Source of the DNA: Nitrospirota bacterium
GTDB lineage: Bacteria; Nitrospirota; Thermodesulfovibrionia; Thermodesulfovibrionales; UBA6898
Length of the DNA stretch: 64,000 nucleotides
Direction: 5' to 3'
NCBI GenBank assembly: GCA_003252075.1
Contig: QKDO01000086.1
Coordinates: 20,056 to 84,055, forward strand
Below, one piece after another: positions 26,985 to 36,694 of this stretch. Under the pieces are notes generated by a model. That model had not been told where the DNA came from and searched no databases. It saw only the letters and a program-made list of their open reading frames with translations. Every line of letters starts with the position of its first letter. Positions within the stretch are counted from its first letter, which is position 1. The position numbers were made by a program, and so were the translations under genes.

Positions 26985-29105
26985 TTGCCGATAAAGAAGA
27001 AAACACGCAGTTCAGGTAAGACCGTAACAGATGCAATGCGGGGGAACAGTTTTCCTCTCGGAGCGACCGTGAGAGACAGCGGTGTCAATTTCAGCGTCTT
27101 CTCGAAGAATGCGACCTCTGTAGAGCTGCTCCTGTTCAGTCGCGCCGAAGATCCTGTTCCTGCGCGTACGATCCCGCTCGATCCAAAGAAGAACAGGACG
27201 TACCATTACTGGCATGTGTTCCTGCCAAACATCGGGCCGGGACAGATCTACGGATATCGTGTCCATGGCCCCCATGAGCCGGCGCGCGGCATGCGTTTCG
27301 ATGCTGGGAAGGTGCTGCTCGATCCCTATGGCAGGGCGGTTGTGGTCCCGGAAACCTACAGCCGCATATTGGCGAGTCAGCCCGGCGACAATTGCAGTAC
27401 TGCCATGAAGAGCTTGGTATCGGATCCTCGCTCCTATGACTGGGAAGGTGATCTGCCTCTGAAGCAGCCCTTTGCGCGCACGATCATCTATGAAATGCAC
27501 GTTCGGGGATTTACGGCGAATCCGAATTCGGGTGTTGCGCCGGAAAAACGGGGGACCTACGCCGGTCTGATCGAAAAGATCCCTTACCTTAAGGATCTCG
27601 GGATAACCGCTGTCGAGATGCTGCCCATCTACCATTTCGATGAACAGGATGCACCGCCGGGGTTCAAGAACTATTGGGGATATGCTCCGATATCGTTTTT
27701 CGCGCCCCATCCGGCATACAGTTCGCGGAAAGATCCGCTCGGACCGCTTGATGAGTTCCGCGATATGGTGAAGGCCCTCCACCGTGCAGGGATCGAGGTG
27801 ATCCTCGACGTTGTTTACAACCATACGGCAGAGGGTAATCATGAGGGGCCGACGCTCTCGTTCCGGGGCTTTGAAAATGATGCCTATTATATCCTCGAGC
27901 CTGACAAACGGTTCTACGGCAACTACACCGGCTGCGGCAACACACTCGATGCGAGCAATCCCTTTGTGCGGCGCATGATCATCGACAGCCTCCATTACTG
28001 GGTCCAGCAGATGCATGTGGACGGGTTCCGTTTCGACCTCGCCTCGATCCTGACCCGCGATGAACAAGGCATGCCTCTTGCGAACCCGCCGGTGCTCTGG
28101 GATATCGAGACAGATCCGGCACTGGCAGGCATCAAGCTCATTGCCGAGGCATGGGATGCGGCAGGACTCTACCAGGTAGGAAGTTTCGTCGGTGACAGCT
28201 GGAAGGAATGGAACGGCAGATTCAGGGACGATGTGCGGAGCTTTCTCAAGGGGGACCGCGACTTGGTCTCGAAATTCGCATCCCGGCTGCTCGGCAGCCC
28301 CGACATCTATGGCTATGAGGAGCGCGAGCCTGAGCAAAGCATCAATTTCGTTACCTGCCATGACGGCTTTACCCTGAACGATCTCGTATCGTACAACGGC
28401 AAGCACAACGAAGCGAACGGTGAAGATAACCGCGACGGCAGCAATGATAATATGAGCTGGAACTGCGGTTATGAGGGTCCGACGGACGACCCGTCAGTCG
28501 AGGACCTCAGAAACAGGCAGGTGAAGAATTTCTTTACCACAACCCTTTTGGCGACGGGCGTGCCGATGCTCCTTATGGGGGACGAGGTGAGGAGAACGCA
28601 GGGGGGCAACAACAACGCCTATGGACAGGACAATGAGATCAGCTGGTTCGACTGGGGCCTCGTTGATAAGCATGCCGGCCTGCTGAGATTTGTGAAACGC
28701 CAGATTGCGGCCCGGCTTCGGCGGGACGCCTCGGTGGAGGACCCCGGATTGACCCTGAACCAGCTTCTTCAGGAATCAAAAATAGCTTGGCACGGCGTGA
28801 AGCTCAACCAGCCGAACTGGGGTGCCGACTCACACACCATCGCTTTGACCGTGAGAAGCCTCAGGGGCAGATTCATGATCCACGTGATGGTAAATGCCTA
28901 CTGGGAAGGGCTGGAATTCGAGATCCCCAGTGTCCCGGAACTTTCCGGCACCAGCTGGATGCGCTGGATCGATACATCCCGGCAATCGCCGGATGACATC
29001 TGTACCTGGGATGAGGCAGAAGCAGTGCAAGACGCCGTTTACCCCGTGCAACCTCGATCACTGGTGGTACTTGTCGGGAGGTTGAAGAACCATAGAAAAC
29101 TATAA
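26985..29105 (+). CDS. glgX: glycogen debranching enzyme GlgX
   Basis: GH13_11 isoamylase-type enzyme of 706 residues that removes the alpha-1,6 stubs left by the phosphorylase. An N-terminal CBM48-like domain (PLGATVRDSGVNFSVFS) precedes the catalytic barrel with DVVYNHTAEG, VDGFRFDLAS (nucleophile near Asp351), LIAEAWDAAG (acid/base near Glu388) and FVTCHDGFTLND (near Asp460). The start is TTG at 26985, one nt after the glgP stop, with AAAGGA upstream; an ATG at 27036 is possible but would trim the first strand. The end overlaps the beginning of the thioesterase gene by 14 nt. Confidence 0.94.
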   Translation: MPIKKKTRSSGKTVTDAMRGNSFPLGATVRDSGVNFSVFSKNATSVELLLFSRAEDPVPARTIPLDPKKNRTYHYWHVFLPNIGPGQIYGYRVHGPHEPARGMRFDAGKVLLDPYGRAVVVPETYSRILASQPGDNCSTAMKSLVSDPRSYDWEGDLPLKQPFARTIIYEMHVRGFTANPNSGVAPEKRGTYAGLIEKIPYLKDLGITAVEMLPIYHFDEQDAPPGFKNYWGYAPISFFAPHPAYSSRKDPLGPLDEFRDMVKALHRAGIEVILDVVYNHTAEGNHEGPTLSFRGFENDAYYILEPDKRFYGNYTGCGNTLDASNPFVRRMIIDSLHYWVQQMHVDGFRFDLASILTRDEQGMPLANPPVLWDIETDPALAGIKLIAEAWDAAGLYQVGSFVGDSWKEWNGRFRDDVRSFLKGDRDLVSKFASRLLGSPDIYGYEEREPEQSINFVTCHDGFTLNDLVSYNGKHNEANGEDNRDGSNDNMSWNCGYEGPTDDPSVEDLRNRQVKNFFTTTLLATGVPMLLMGDEVRRTQGGNNNAYGQDNEISWFDWGLVDKHAGLLRFVKRQIAARLRRDASVEDPGLTLNQLLQESKIAWHGVKLNQPNWGADSHTIALTVRSLRGRFMIHVMVNAYWEGLEFEIPSVPELSGTSWMRWIDTSRQSPDDICTWDEAEAVQDAVYPVQPRSLVVLVGRLKNHRKL

Positions 29106-29445
29106 GCTTGTCCTTCCGGAACACCTGAATCATTACGGATACCTCTTTGGAGGCTATCTCCTGCAGTGGGTCGACGAAGCGGCCTGGATCTGTGCGAGCC
29201 TTGAGTACCCTTCCTGCAGGTTTGTTACTGTCGGGATGGATAAGGTCGAGTTCAGAAAGAGCGTCCGTCAGGGGACTATTCTCAGGTTCAAGGTCGTAAA
29301 GGGAAAAGTTGGCAACACTTCTGTCCGGTATTCTGTTCAGGTCTTTTCGGACAGCCTCAGGGATGGAGGAGGGGAAGAAATTTTCTCGACGACCATCACC
29401 TTTGTCTGTCTTGATGAGAAAGGGATAAAGACTGCCATTCCTTAA
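29092..29445 (+). CDS. hotdog acyl-CoA thioesterase, apparent AUA start
   Basis: A 117-residue single-hotdog thioesterase. The motif NHYGYLFGGYLLQWVDEAAW is the family active-site signature, and the rest (MDKVEFRKSVRQGTILRFKV) completes the fold. The track lists only the last 69 codons from ATG 29236, which would lose the signature helix. The frame is open from a TGA at 29083, and no ATG, GTG or TTG occurs between it and the motif. Relatives begin MENYKL, and here the codons are ATA GAA AAC TAT AAG CTT, with GGAGG 11 nt upstream inside glgX. I therefore place the start at ATA 29092. The physiological acyl-CoA is unknown. Confidence 0.75.
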   Translation: MENYKLVLPEHLNHYGYLFGGYLLQWVDEAAWICASLEYPSCRFVTVGMDKVEFRKSVRQGTILRFKVVKGKVGNTSVRYSVQVFSDSLRDGGGEEIFSTTITFVCLDEKGIKTAIP

Positions 29446-29504
29446 CCGGGACACAACCGTGAAAAGGACTGAAAAACCGTGGGAGCATAAGGAAAGGAGA
29501 CGAT

Positions 29505-30533
29505 ATGCCGATAGCGGATTACAAAATCTATTGTCAGATGCTCGAAAGGGCACGTAAGGGTCGTTTTGCCTACCCGGCCATCAACGTGACATCACTCACG
29601 ACTGCCAATGCTGTGCTTAAGGGGCTTGCTGAGAGCAAGTGTGACGGTATCATCCAGATCTCTACAGGAGGTGGTGCCTTTGCCTCGGGGTCATCAGTCA
29701 AGGACATGGCCCTCGGTGCGATCTCGATTGCCGAGCACGTGCATCGTGCAGCGGAACGGTACCCCATTTATGTCGCACTGCACACTGACCATTGCCAGGC
29801 TGACAAGCTCGATAAGCTCGTCATCCCGCTTGTTGAAGAGACAGAGAAGAGAAGGGCCGCGGGCAGGCCGAATCTTTTTAACAGCCATATGTTCGACGGA
29901 AGCGCACTGCCGCTCAAGGAGAATCTTGATATCGCCGTCAAACTTATGGAACGCTTTCAGAAGAATGATCTTATCCTGGAGATCGAGGCCGGAGTTGTCG
30001 GCGGAGAGGAGGATGGCGTCACGGGCGAGGCAGGCTCCAAGCTCTACACGACGCCGGAGGACACTCTCGAAGTCGCCCGGCGGCTTAATGCGATCAAGGG
30101 CGGCCGGTATCTCCTTGCCGCGACCTTCGGCAATGTCCACGGGGTATACAAGCCGGGACACGTGAAGCTGAAGCCCTCGATCCTGAAAGACTGCCAGGAC
30201 GCTGTTGTGAAACAATACGGTGAAGAGGCCCGCTTTTTTCTTGTATTCCACGGCGGCTCGGGTTCGGAACTGCGCGACATCCATGAGGCGCTCGACTATG
30301 GCGTTGTCAAGATGAATATCGATACGGATACGCAGTATGCCTTTTCCCGGCCGATCGTGGAACATATGTTCAAGAACTATGACGGCGTGCTCAAGGTGGA
30401 TGGCGAGGTGGGGAACAAGAAGGCCTATGATCCCCGCGTGTATTTCGGCCTGGCAGAGTCCGGCATGGCAGAGCGTGTCAAGAAGGCAGTGACTGAACTC
30501 AGGGCTGTTGGGACCACCCTGTTTAAGGCCTGA
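29505..30533 (+). CDS. fba: class II fructose-bisphosphate aldolase
   Basis: Zinc-dependent aldolase of 342 residues that splits fructose-1,6-bisphosphate. It follows the class IIA pattern as in Mycobacterium tuberculosis Fba: AINVTSLTTANAVLKG, VALHTDHCQADKLD with the Asp and zinc His, GVVGGEEDGV with the active-site Glu pair, ATFGNVHGVYKPG with a zinc His and VFHGGSGS with another, then VKMNIDTDTQYAF. GGAGA precedes the ATG. It lies 10 nt before the phosphofructokinase gene, so the two enzymes acting on the same intermediate are co-translated. Confidence 0.96.
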   Translation: MPIADYKIYCQMLERARKGRFAYPAINVTSLTTANAVLKGLAESKCDGIIQISTGGGAFASGSSVKDMALGAISIAEHVHRAAERYPIYVALHTDHCQADKLDKLVIPLVEETEKRRAAGRPNLFNSHMFDGSALPLKENLDIAVKLMERFQKNDLILEIEAGVVGGEEDGVTGEAGSKLYTTPEDTLEVARRLNAIKGGRYLLAATFGNVHGVYKPGHVKLKPSILKDCQDAVVKQYGEEARFFLVFHGGSGSELRDIHEALDYGVVKMNIDTDTQYAFSRPIVEHMFKNYDGVLKVDGEVGNKKAYDPRVYFGLAESGMAERVKKAVTELRAVGTTLFKA

Positions 30534-30543
30534 AAGGAGCGCT

Positions 30544-31830
30544 ATGGAACAGACACAGGATTTCACGATACCGCGGCTGGGTGAGTGCACGCTTCCGTCT
30601 CCTATGAGCGGTATACGGTTCACCGGTGATGAGGAGCATATCCTCTTTCACAGTGATCTCAATGAGCTGAGACGGTACCTTGATCAAGGCAGTGAGCCGC
30701 CGATATTTGAGGCGGCCGGCCCGCGGGAGAAGATCTTTTTTGATCCTTCGAAACTTACCTGTGGCATTGTTACCTGCGGCGGCCTCTGCCCCGGGCTGAA
30801 CGACGTGATCCGGTCAATCGTCCTGAGCCTCCATCACCACTACGGTGTGCGGACAATTTATGGTTTTCCCTATGGATACGAAGGACTAACGCCGAAATTC
30901 AATCACCAGCCGGTCATGCTCACCCCTGAGGTTGTTGCACCGATCAACGAGATGGGCGGCACCATGCTTGGTTCCTCCCGCGGTAACCAGGATGTCCCGA
31001 TGATGGTCGATACCCTGGAGAGGTTGAAGATAGGCATTCTTTTCTGCATTGGCGGCGATGGTACGCAGCGGGGCGCCCTTGCCATCAGCGAAGAAGTGAG
31101 GAAACGCGGGCTCAGACTCAGCGTGATTGGCATCCCGAAAACGATCGACAACGACATCTCCTATGTCCAGACGACCTTCGGCTTTGAGACCGCGGTCTCT
31201 GAGGCAAAAAAGGCGACCTATGCTGCACACGCTGAGGCGGCCGGGGCGCGCAACGGCATCGGCCTGGTGAAGCTCATGGGCCGGGACTCCGGCTTTATTG
31301 CGGCATATTCAGTGCTGGTGGACAACCAGGTGAACTTCTGTCTTGTGCCGGAAGTCCCATTCACGCTCGAAGGTTTTTTTTCTGCACTGAAACAGCGGCT
31401 CGAGCGGAGGGGCCATGCCGTGATCGTTGTCGCTGAAGGCGCCGGCCAGGAGCTGTTCGAGGCAACGGGTGAGCGTGACGCCTCGGGCAACGTTAAGTAC
31501 GGAGACATCGGGATCTTTCTCCGTGATCGCATCAAGGAATATTTCAAAAAGATGCCTATGGAGGTCAATCTCAAGTATATAGATCCCAGTTATATGATCA
31601 GGAGTCAGCCGGCGAATCCCCATGACTCAGCCTTCTGCCTGCTGATGGGCTACAATGCCGTACACGCGGGGATGGCTGGCCGGACCGGCATGATCGTTGG
31701 CTTCTGGAACCATAGGTTCACTCATGTGCCGACCCCGCTTGCCGTATCACAGCGCAAGAAGATCGAGCCCTTAGGCCGGCTATGGAGCAGTGTCCTTGCC
31801 TCGACCGGGCAGCCGGCAAAAATGATATGA
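30544..31830 (+). CDS. pfk: 6-phosphofructokinase, plant/long ATP type
   Basis: A 428-residue phosphofructokinase with an N-terminal extension of about 70 residues before ITCGG-type core. VTCGGLCPGLNDVIRSIV and IGGDGTQRGALAI form the nucleotide site, and GIPKTIDNDISY holds the catalytic Asp. Gly in GGDGT (rather than GGDD) argues for ATP, while Lys in PKTIDND is the residue seen in PPi enzymes; plant ATP enzymes share this mixed pattern. I therefore favour ATP. The ATG at 30544 follows AAAGGAGCGCT, and the track start is 12 codons too long. Confidence 0.92.
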   Translation: MEQTQDFTIPRLGECTLPSPMSGIRFTGDEEHILFHSDLNELRRYLDQGSEPPIFEAAGPREKIFFDPSKLTCGIVTCGGLCPGLNDVIRSIVLSLHHHYGVRTIYGFPYGYEGLTPKFNHQPVMLTPEVVAPINEMGGTMLGSSRGNQDVPMMVDTLERLKIGILFCIGGDGTQRGALAISEEVRKRGLRLSVIGIPKTIDNDISYVQTTFGFETAVSEAKKATYAAHAEAAGARNGIGLVKLMGRDSGFIAAYSVLVDNQVNFCLVPEVPFTLEGFFSALKQRLERRGHAVIVVAEGAGQELFEATGERDASGNVKYGDIGIFLRDRIKEYFKKMPMEVNLKYIDPSYMIRSQPANPHDSAFCLLMGYNAVHAGMAGRTGMIVGFWNHRFTHVPTPLAVSQRKKIEPLGRLWSSVLASTGQPAKMI

Positions 31831-31874
31831 GCAGTTCATCATAGAAGACGTGCAAGGGAAGGAGACATACTACG

Positions 31875-33329
31875 ATGAAGCTTCCAAACCACAAGACAAA
31901 GATCGTCTGTACCATAGGTCCGGCATCGGAATCGCCTGAGGTGATGGAAAAGATGATACGGGCAGGTATGAACGTTGCCCGACTCAACTTTTCGCACGGC
32001 AGTTTCGACAGCCACCGAGCAGTGGTACGGCACCTGAGGTCAGCGGCATCTGCTGCAGGACGCAGGGTTGCGATTATGGGTGACCTTTCCGGCCCCAAGA
32101 TGCGCATCGGCATGCTTGTGCAGGAGCCGGTGGATCTGATGCCCGGCGACACCTTTGTCTTGACGACTGCCGACATTGTCGGCGATGCGGGGAGGGCTTC
32201 GGTCACCTTCAAGAAACTTCCCCAGGCGGTAAAGCCCGGTGACACCCTCTTTCTGAATGACGGGATCATTCAGATCGATGTCGCTGCGGTGAAGGGCGAT
32301 GAGGTGAGCTGCAAGGTTATCGTGGGCGGCGAACTGCGTTCCCGAAAAGGGCTGAATCTCCCCGGTATAAACCTCGGCATCAGTGCTTTCACTGAGCGTG
32401 ACCACGAATGTCTGAAATTCGCTGCAGAGGAGGGGATCGACGCGGTTAGCCAGTCCTTTGTCGAGACCGGCGCCGACATCAGGGCAGTGCGTCAGGCTGC
32501 AGACGCACTGGGCTACCACCCCTTCATTATTGCCAAAATCGAACGTTCGAACGCCCTCGATCATATGGACGATATCCTCGAAGCTGCGGACGGGATCATG
32601 ATAGCGCGGGGAGACCTCGGCGTGGAGGTGCCGATCGAGAGGATCGCCATCATCCAGAAGGATCTCATGCGGCAGGCCAACAGGCGGGCAAAACCGGTCA
32701 TTACGGCAACTCAGATGCTGGAGTCCATGACCGAAAGCAGGCGGCCGACACGGGCGGAGGCTACGGACGTTGCGAACGCTGTACTCGACGGCACGGACTG
32801 CGTCATGCTCTCCGGAGAATCTGCTATGGGAAAATATCCCGTCGACGCCGTAGAAATGCTGGCAAAGATAGCTGCTGAGGTCGAGTCGAAGCGACAACCG
32901 GTCATGGTCCGCAACCTGTATCAGGGGATTGATATCAGGAGCAGGATCAAACTCGCGCACCTCATCGCCATTGCCGTCGAAGCGAGCCTTGAATACGCCT
33001 CGCCGGCCGCGGTCTTCGCGCCGACACACAGCGGTGCGACAGCCCGGAGCCTTTCGCTGTTCCGGCTGCCCGTATGGATAATCGGCATAAGCTCGAACGA
33101 GGCGACCTGCCAGGGGCTGGTATTTTCCTCAGGCGTCTATCCGGTCCTGCATAAGGACCATCCGAAGGATTATACGCCTTTTGTGCGCACATGGCTTGAG
33201 GGGCATGAACTTCAGGGGGACATTGCTGTACTCACGGAAGGGCCCTCGTCGAAACATCCCGAGACGAATCATAAAATGGAGATCATCGATCTGAAAGCTG
33301 GAAAGAGGAGCGCCGGGGGGCCAAAATGA
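31875..33329 (+). CDS. pyk: pyruvate kinase
   Basis: Cytoplasmic enzyme of 484 residues that makes ATP and pyruvate from phosphoenolpyruvate. TKIVCTIGPASESPEVM, RLNFSHGSFDSH, the metal-site Glu and Asp region FIIAKIERSNAL, and the active-site helix IMIARGDLGVEVP are present, followed by KPVITATQMLESM. The C-terminal domain (AVFAPTHSGATARSLSLF) is complete; there is no extra PEP-utiliser domain. GGAGA is 9 nt upstream of the ATG. The stop overlaps the start of the next gene as ATGA. Confidence 0.96.
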   Translation: MKLPNHKTKIVCTIGPASESPEVMEKMIRAGMNVARLNFSHGSFDSHRAVVRHLRSAASAAGRRVAIMGDLSGPKMRIGMLVQEPVDLMPGDTFVLTTADIVGDAGRASVTFKKLPQAVKPGDTLFLNDGIIQIDVAAVKGDEVSCKVIVGGELRSRKGLNLPGINLGISAFTERDHECLKFAAEEGIDAVSQSFVETGADIRAVRQAADALGYHPFIIAKIERSNALDHMDDILEAADGIMIARGDLGVEVPIERIAIIQKDLMRQANRRAKPVITATQMLESMTESRRPTRAEATDVANAVLDGTDCVMLSGESAMGKYPVDAVEMLAKIAAEVESKRQPVMVRNLYQGIDIRSRIKLAHLIAIAVEASLEYASPAAVFAPTHSGATARSLSLFRLPVWIIGISSNEATCQGLVFSSGVYPVLHKDHPKDYTPFVRTWLEGHELQGDIAVLTEGPSSKHPETNHKMEIIDLKAGKRSAGGPK

Positions 33330-34084
33330 CAGCGGCCGGGATTGGAAAGGCGATTCTTCGGGAGGAATTCGACGCCGTGCTCTTTGATCTTGACGGCGTG
33401 ATCACGGATACGGCGAAAGTCCATGCATCGTGCTGGAAAAGGATGTTCGACGGATTCCTCCAAAAGCACGCCGCTGAAAAGAAGGTGGCCTTTCAACCCT
33501 TCGACATCCAGGAAGACTATACGAATTATGTTGACGGCAAGCTGCGCTACGAGGGAGTTCGCAGCTTTCTCGAAAGCCGTGGGATCGAATTGCCCTTCGG
33601 CGATCCCGATGATCAGCCCGGCTTCGCATCGGTCACTGGCCTTGGAAACCTCAAGGACCAGATGGTGAAGGAAGTCCTTGATGCCGAAGGGATTGAAGTG
33701 TATGAGGGCAGCGTCGCCTTCCTGCAGCAGCTGCGGCGCCAAGGATTCAGGACGGCCCTTGTCTCGGCGAGTAAGAATGCCGGGGCCGTGCTCCAGATCG
33801 CCGGCATAGCAGACCTCTTTGATATCCGGGTCGACGGAGAGGCGGCTGACCGACTTCGTCTTCCCGGAAAGCCTGCTCCCGATACCTTTCTTGAGGCTGC
33901 GCGACAGCTGGGCGCCGAACCATCGAGATCGGTCGTGATAGAAGATGCGCTCTCGGGTGTCCGGGCGGGCCGTGACGGAGGATTTGGATTAGTCATCGGT
34001 ATTGCCCGCAAGGGAAATCACGAGGCCCTGAAAAAGGAGGGGGCGGATATTGTCGTCGGCGATCTGAGGGAATTGTGTGACTGA
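33326..34084 (+). CDS. beta-phosphoglucomutase-like HAD enzyme
   Basis: A 252-residue HAD-superfamily protein of the beta-phosphoglucomutase branch. The nucleophile loop VLFDLDGVITDTAKVH (DxD), the cap region between it and LVSASKNAG (motif II Ser), GKPAPDTFLEAA (motif III Lys) and VVIEDALSGVRAG (motif IV acids) are all visible. It overlaps pyk by 4 nt and is followed by a GH65 phosphorylase, the classic pair in which the phosphorylase yields beta-glucose-1-phosphate and this enzyme converts it to glucose-6-phosphate. A trehalose-phosphatase role is less likely given this context. Confidence 0.9.
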   Translation: MTAAGIGKAILREEFDAVLFDLDGVITDTAKVHASCWKRMFDGFLQKHAAEKKVAFQPFDIQEDYTNYVDGKLRYEGVRSFLESRGIELPFGDPDDQPGFASVTGLGNLKDQMVKEVLDAEGIEVYEGSVAFLQQLRRQGFRTALVSASKNAGAVLQIAGIADLFDIRVDGEAADRLRLPGKPAPDTFLEAARQLGAEPSRSVVIEDALSGVRAGRDGGFGLVIGIARKGNHEALKKEGADIVVGDLRELCD

Positions 34085-34158
34085 GCATATGACGGAATAT
34101 GCATTTCCGGTGTCGACGCAGGAGTCCGGACGGGAGATGGACGAGAGGGGCGATATCG

Positions 34159-36573
34159 ATGATACACCGTGAAAGAATATTATTGCCCGAACATATCTAC
34201 CCGGCCGATGGGTGGCGGCTGATAGAAAAGCAGTTCAATCCCGGTTTCATCGGTCAGACAGAGACCTTCTTCGCTCTTTCCAACGGATACCTCGGCATGC
34301 GGGGGGTTTTCGAAGAGGGCACGCCGGTCCATCAGAGCGGTACGTTCGTAAACGGGTTCCATGAATCGTGGCCCATAGCATATCCTGAGGATGCCTTCGG
34401 ACTCGCCAGAACGGGGCAGACCATGGTGAGCGTGACGGATAGCAAGATTATCAAACTGTATGTGGATGACGAACCGTTCTATCTTCCGACGGCGAAGCTT
34501 CTCAGCTTTGAGCGGTCCCTGAACATGAAGGAAGGCACCCTTGACCGGGCGATTCTCTGGGAAACGCCTTCAGGAAAGCAGGTTTCGATTCGCTCGCGGA
34601 GACTCGTCTCCTTTGAACACCGGCACCTTGCAGCCCTTTTCTATGAAGTGATCCTCCTCAATGCGGAAGCGCCGGTTGTCATATCCTCTGAGATGCGCAT
34701 GGAGCATGAGGCTGCCGGAGAGAGCAGCGATCCCCGCAAGACGCGGGCATTTCGGGACGGGGTCTTCCTCCCCGGCGTACAATACGCGAATAAAGCCAGG
34801 ATCGTGCTGAGCCATAGAACGCAACGCAGCGGGATGGGGCTGGCCTGCGGCGTCGATCATTGTATAGAGACAGCCTGCCCCTTTGTTTCCGACTCCCGCC
34901 ATGCCGAGGATTCGGGCAGCGTGGTCTATTCGATCGAGGCGAAGAAGGGGATCCCTGTTCAACTCACAAAATACTTGACCTATCACACTTCCCGTCGTGT
35001 CCCGGTGGAAGAGCTCTCAGAGCGGGCGAACCGTACGCTCGGCCGTGCCATGAGCAGGAAGTTCGACGAACTGCTTGCAGGACAGCAGCAGTATATGAGC
35101 GATTTCTGGGACCGGAGCGACATCGAGATCGATGGAGATGAGAAACTGCAGCAGTGCCTGCGCTTCAATCTCTTCCATATTCTCCAGGCAACAGCCAGGG
35201 CCGAGGGTGCCGGCGTCCCCGCAAAAGGTCTTACGGGTCACGGCTATGAGGGGCATTATTTCTGGGACACGGAAATCTATGTACTTCCCTTCCTGCTTTA
35301 TACGTCGCCGCGTAATGCCGGGAATCTGCTGAAATTCAGGTTCAGCATGCTGGATAAGGCCAGGCAGCGGGCCCGGGAGGTGAATCAGCAGGGGGCGCTT
35401 TTCCCTTGGAGGACGATCAGCGGGGAGGAGGCCTCTGCCTATTACGCGGCCGGGACGGCCCAGTACCATATCAACGCCGACATTATGTTTGCGCTGAAGA
35501 AATATATGGAGGTCAGCGGTGATGAGGCATTTCTGCACAGCGAGGGCGCTGAAATGCTGGTCGAGACGGCGCGGCTCTGGAGAGACCTCGGATTTTTTTC
35601 GGAGAACAAGGAAGGACGGTTTTCCATCGTGGGTGTCACCGGGCCTGATGAATATAACACCGTGGTGAACAACAATACCTTCACCAATCTCATGGCCCGT
35701 GAAAACCTTTGGTTTGCCGCTGCAACGGTCCGGACCCTCAATGAAAAGCATCCCGATCTTTTTGGAGAACTCGTCCACAGGACGGGTGTGAGGCTCGAGG
35801 AAGTGGAGGATTGGCAGCGGGCCGCTGATCTGATGTATCTTCCCTTCGATGAGAAACGGGGGATACACCTCCAGGATGAAGAGTTTCTCGAAAAGAGACC
35901 ATGGGATTTCAAAGGCACACCGGCCGAGGACTATCCCCTCCTCCTCCACTATCATCCGCTGGTCATCTACCGGCATCAAGTGATTAAGCAGGCCGACGTC
36001 ATTCTGGCGATGCTTCTCCTCGGTGACGAATTCACGGCGGATCAGAAGAAGCGAAACTTCGATTTCTATGACCCGCTGACCACGGGGGACTCTTCGCTTT
36101 CCGTCTCGATTCAGTCCATCATAGCCTTCGAGCTGGGATATCGGGAGAAGGCCACTGAATACATGCAGCATGCCCTTGTCATGGACCTCGCTGACGTTGC
36201 AGGTAATGCGGCCGATGGTTGCCATATCGCTTCCATGGGAGGGACCTGGATGGTGGCTGTCTACGGGTTTGCTGGCATGCGTGATTATGATGGTCAGCTG
36301 TCTTTCCGACCGTTACAGCCGCTGCGTCCTCTGCGCGTCCGGTTCCGTCTTACCATCCGCGATCAGCACATGGAAGTCGAGATAACGCAGAAGGCGGTGA
36401 CCTATTCCCTCCGCAAGGGGAAGAGGCTCACGATTCGTCATCATGAGGAAGAGATCGATCTCTTTCCAGGAAAGCGGGTGTCGAGAGCCTTTGAGCCGAC
36501 CGGAAAAAAGGTACGGAAAGACGCGGTTCGCAGGGCAGCGATAAGGGCGAAGTCGGGAAAGAAGAAGAGATGA
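34159..36573 (+). CDS. GH65 disaccharide phosphorylase
   Basis: An 804-residue cytoplasmic glycoside phosphorylase of family 65 (maltose, trehalose or kojibiose phosphorylase). N-terminal FFALSNGYLGMRG, GHYFWDTEIYVLPFLLY, VTGPDEYNTVVNNN with the general acid near Glu498, and VIKQADVILAMLLL with phosphate-binding residues are conserved. The basic C-terminal tail (KSGKKKR) is unusual. I start at ATG 34159, which gives the standard N terminus and has GAGAGGGG upstream; the track adds 20 unlike residues. The exact disaccharide cannot be read from sequence, but the adjacent beta-phosphoglucomutase supports a beta-glucose-1-phosphate product. Confidence 0.92.
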   Translation: MIHRERILLPEHIYPADGWRLIEKQFNPGFIGQTETFFALSNGYLGMRGVFEEGTPVHQSGTFVNGFHESWPIAYPEDAFGLARTGQTMVSVTDSKIIKLYVDDEPFYLPTAKLLSFERSLNMKEGTLDRAILWETPSGKQVSIRSRRLVSFEHRHLAALFYEVILLNAEAPVVISSEMRMEHEAAGESSDPRKTRAFRDGVFLPGVQYANKARIVLSHRTQRSGMGLACGVDHCIETACPFVSDSRHAEDSGSVVYSIEAKKGIPVQLTKYLTYHTSRRVPVEELSERANRTLGRAMSRKFDELLAGQQQYMSDFWDRSDIEIDGDEKLQQCLRFNLFHILQATARAEGAGVPAKGLTGHGYEGHYFWDTEIYVLPFLLYTSPRNAGNLLKFRFSMLDKARQRAREVNQQGALFPWRTISGEEASAYYAAGTAQYHINADIMFALKKYMEVSGDEAFLHSEGAEMLVETARLWRDLGFFSENKEGRFSIVGVTGPDEYNTVVNNNTFTNLMARENLWFAAATVRTLNEKHPDLFGELVHRTGVRLEEVEDWQRAADLMYLPFDEKRGIHLQDEEFLEKRPWDFKGTPAEDYPLLLHYHPLVIYRHQVIKQADVILAMLLLGDEFTADQKKRNFDFYDPLTTGDSSLSVSIQSIIAFELGYREKATEYMQHALVMDLADVAGNAADGCHIASMGGTWMVAVYGFAGMRDYDGQLSFRPLQPLRPLRVRFRLTIRDQHMEVEITQKAVTYSLRKGKRLTIRHHEEEIDLFPGKRVSRAFEPTGKKVRKDAVRRAAIRAKSGKKKR

Positions 36574-36694
36574 AGGTCGATATCATCGTCAATGGATTTG
36601 TCGGGGCCACGGATGCTTGCAAGGTTTTGTTTGCTGGCTGTGCTCGCGAGATCTTCCTTGCTAATAGTAATTCATTGTCAGGTAGGAGGCGACC

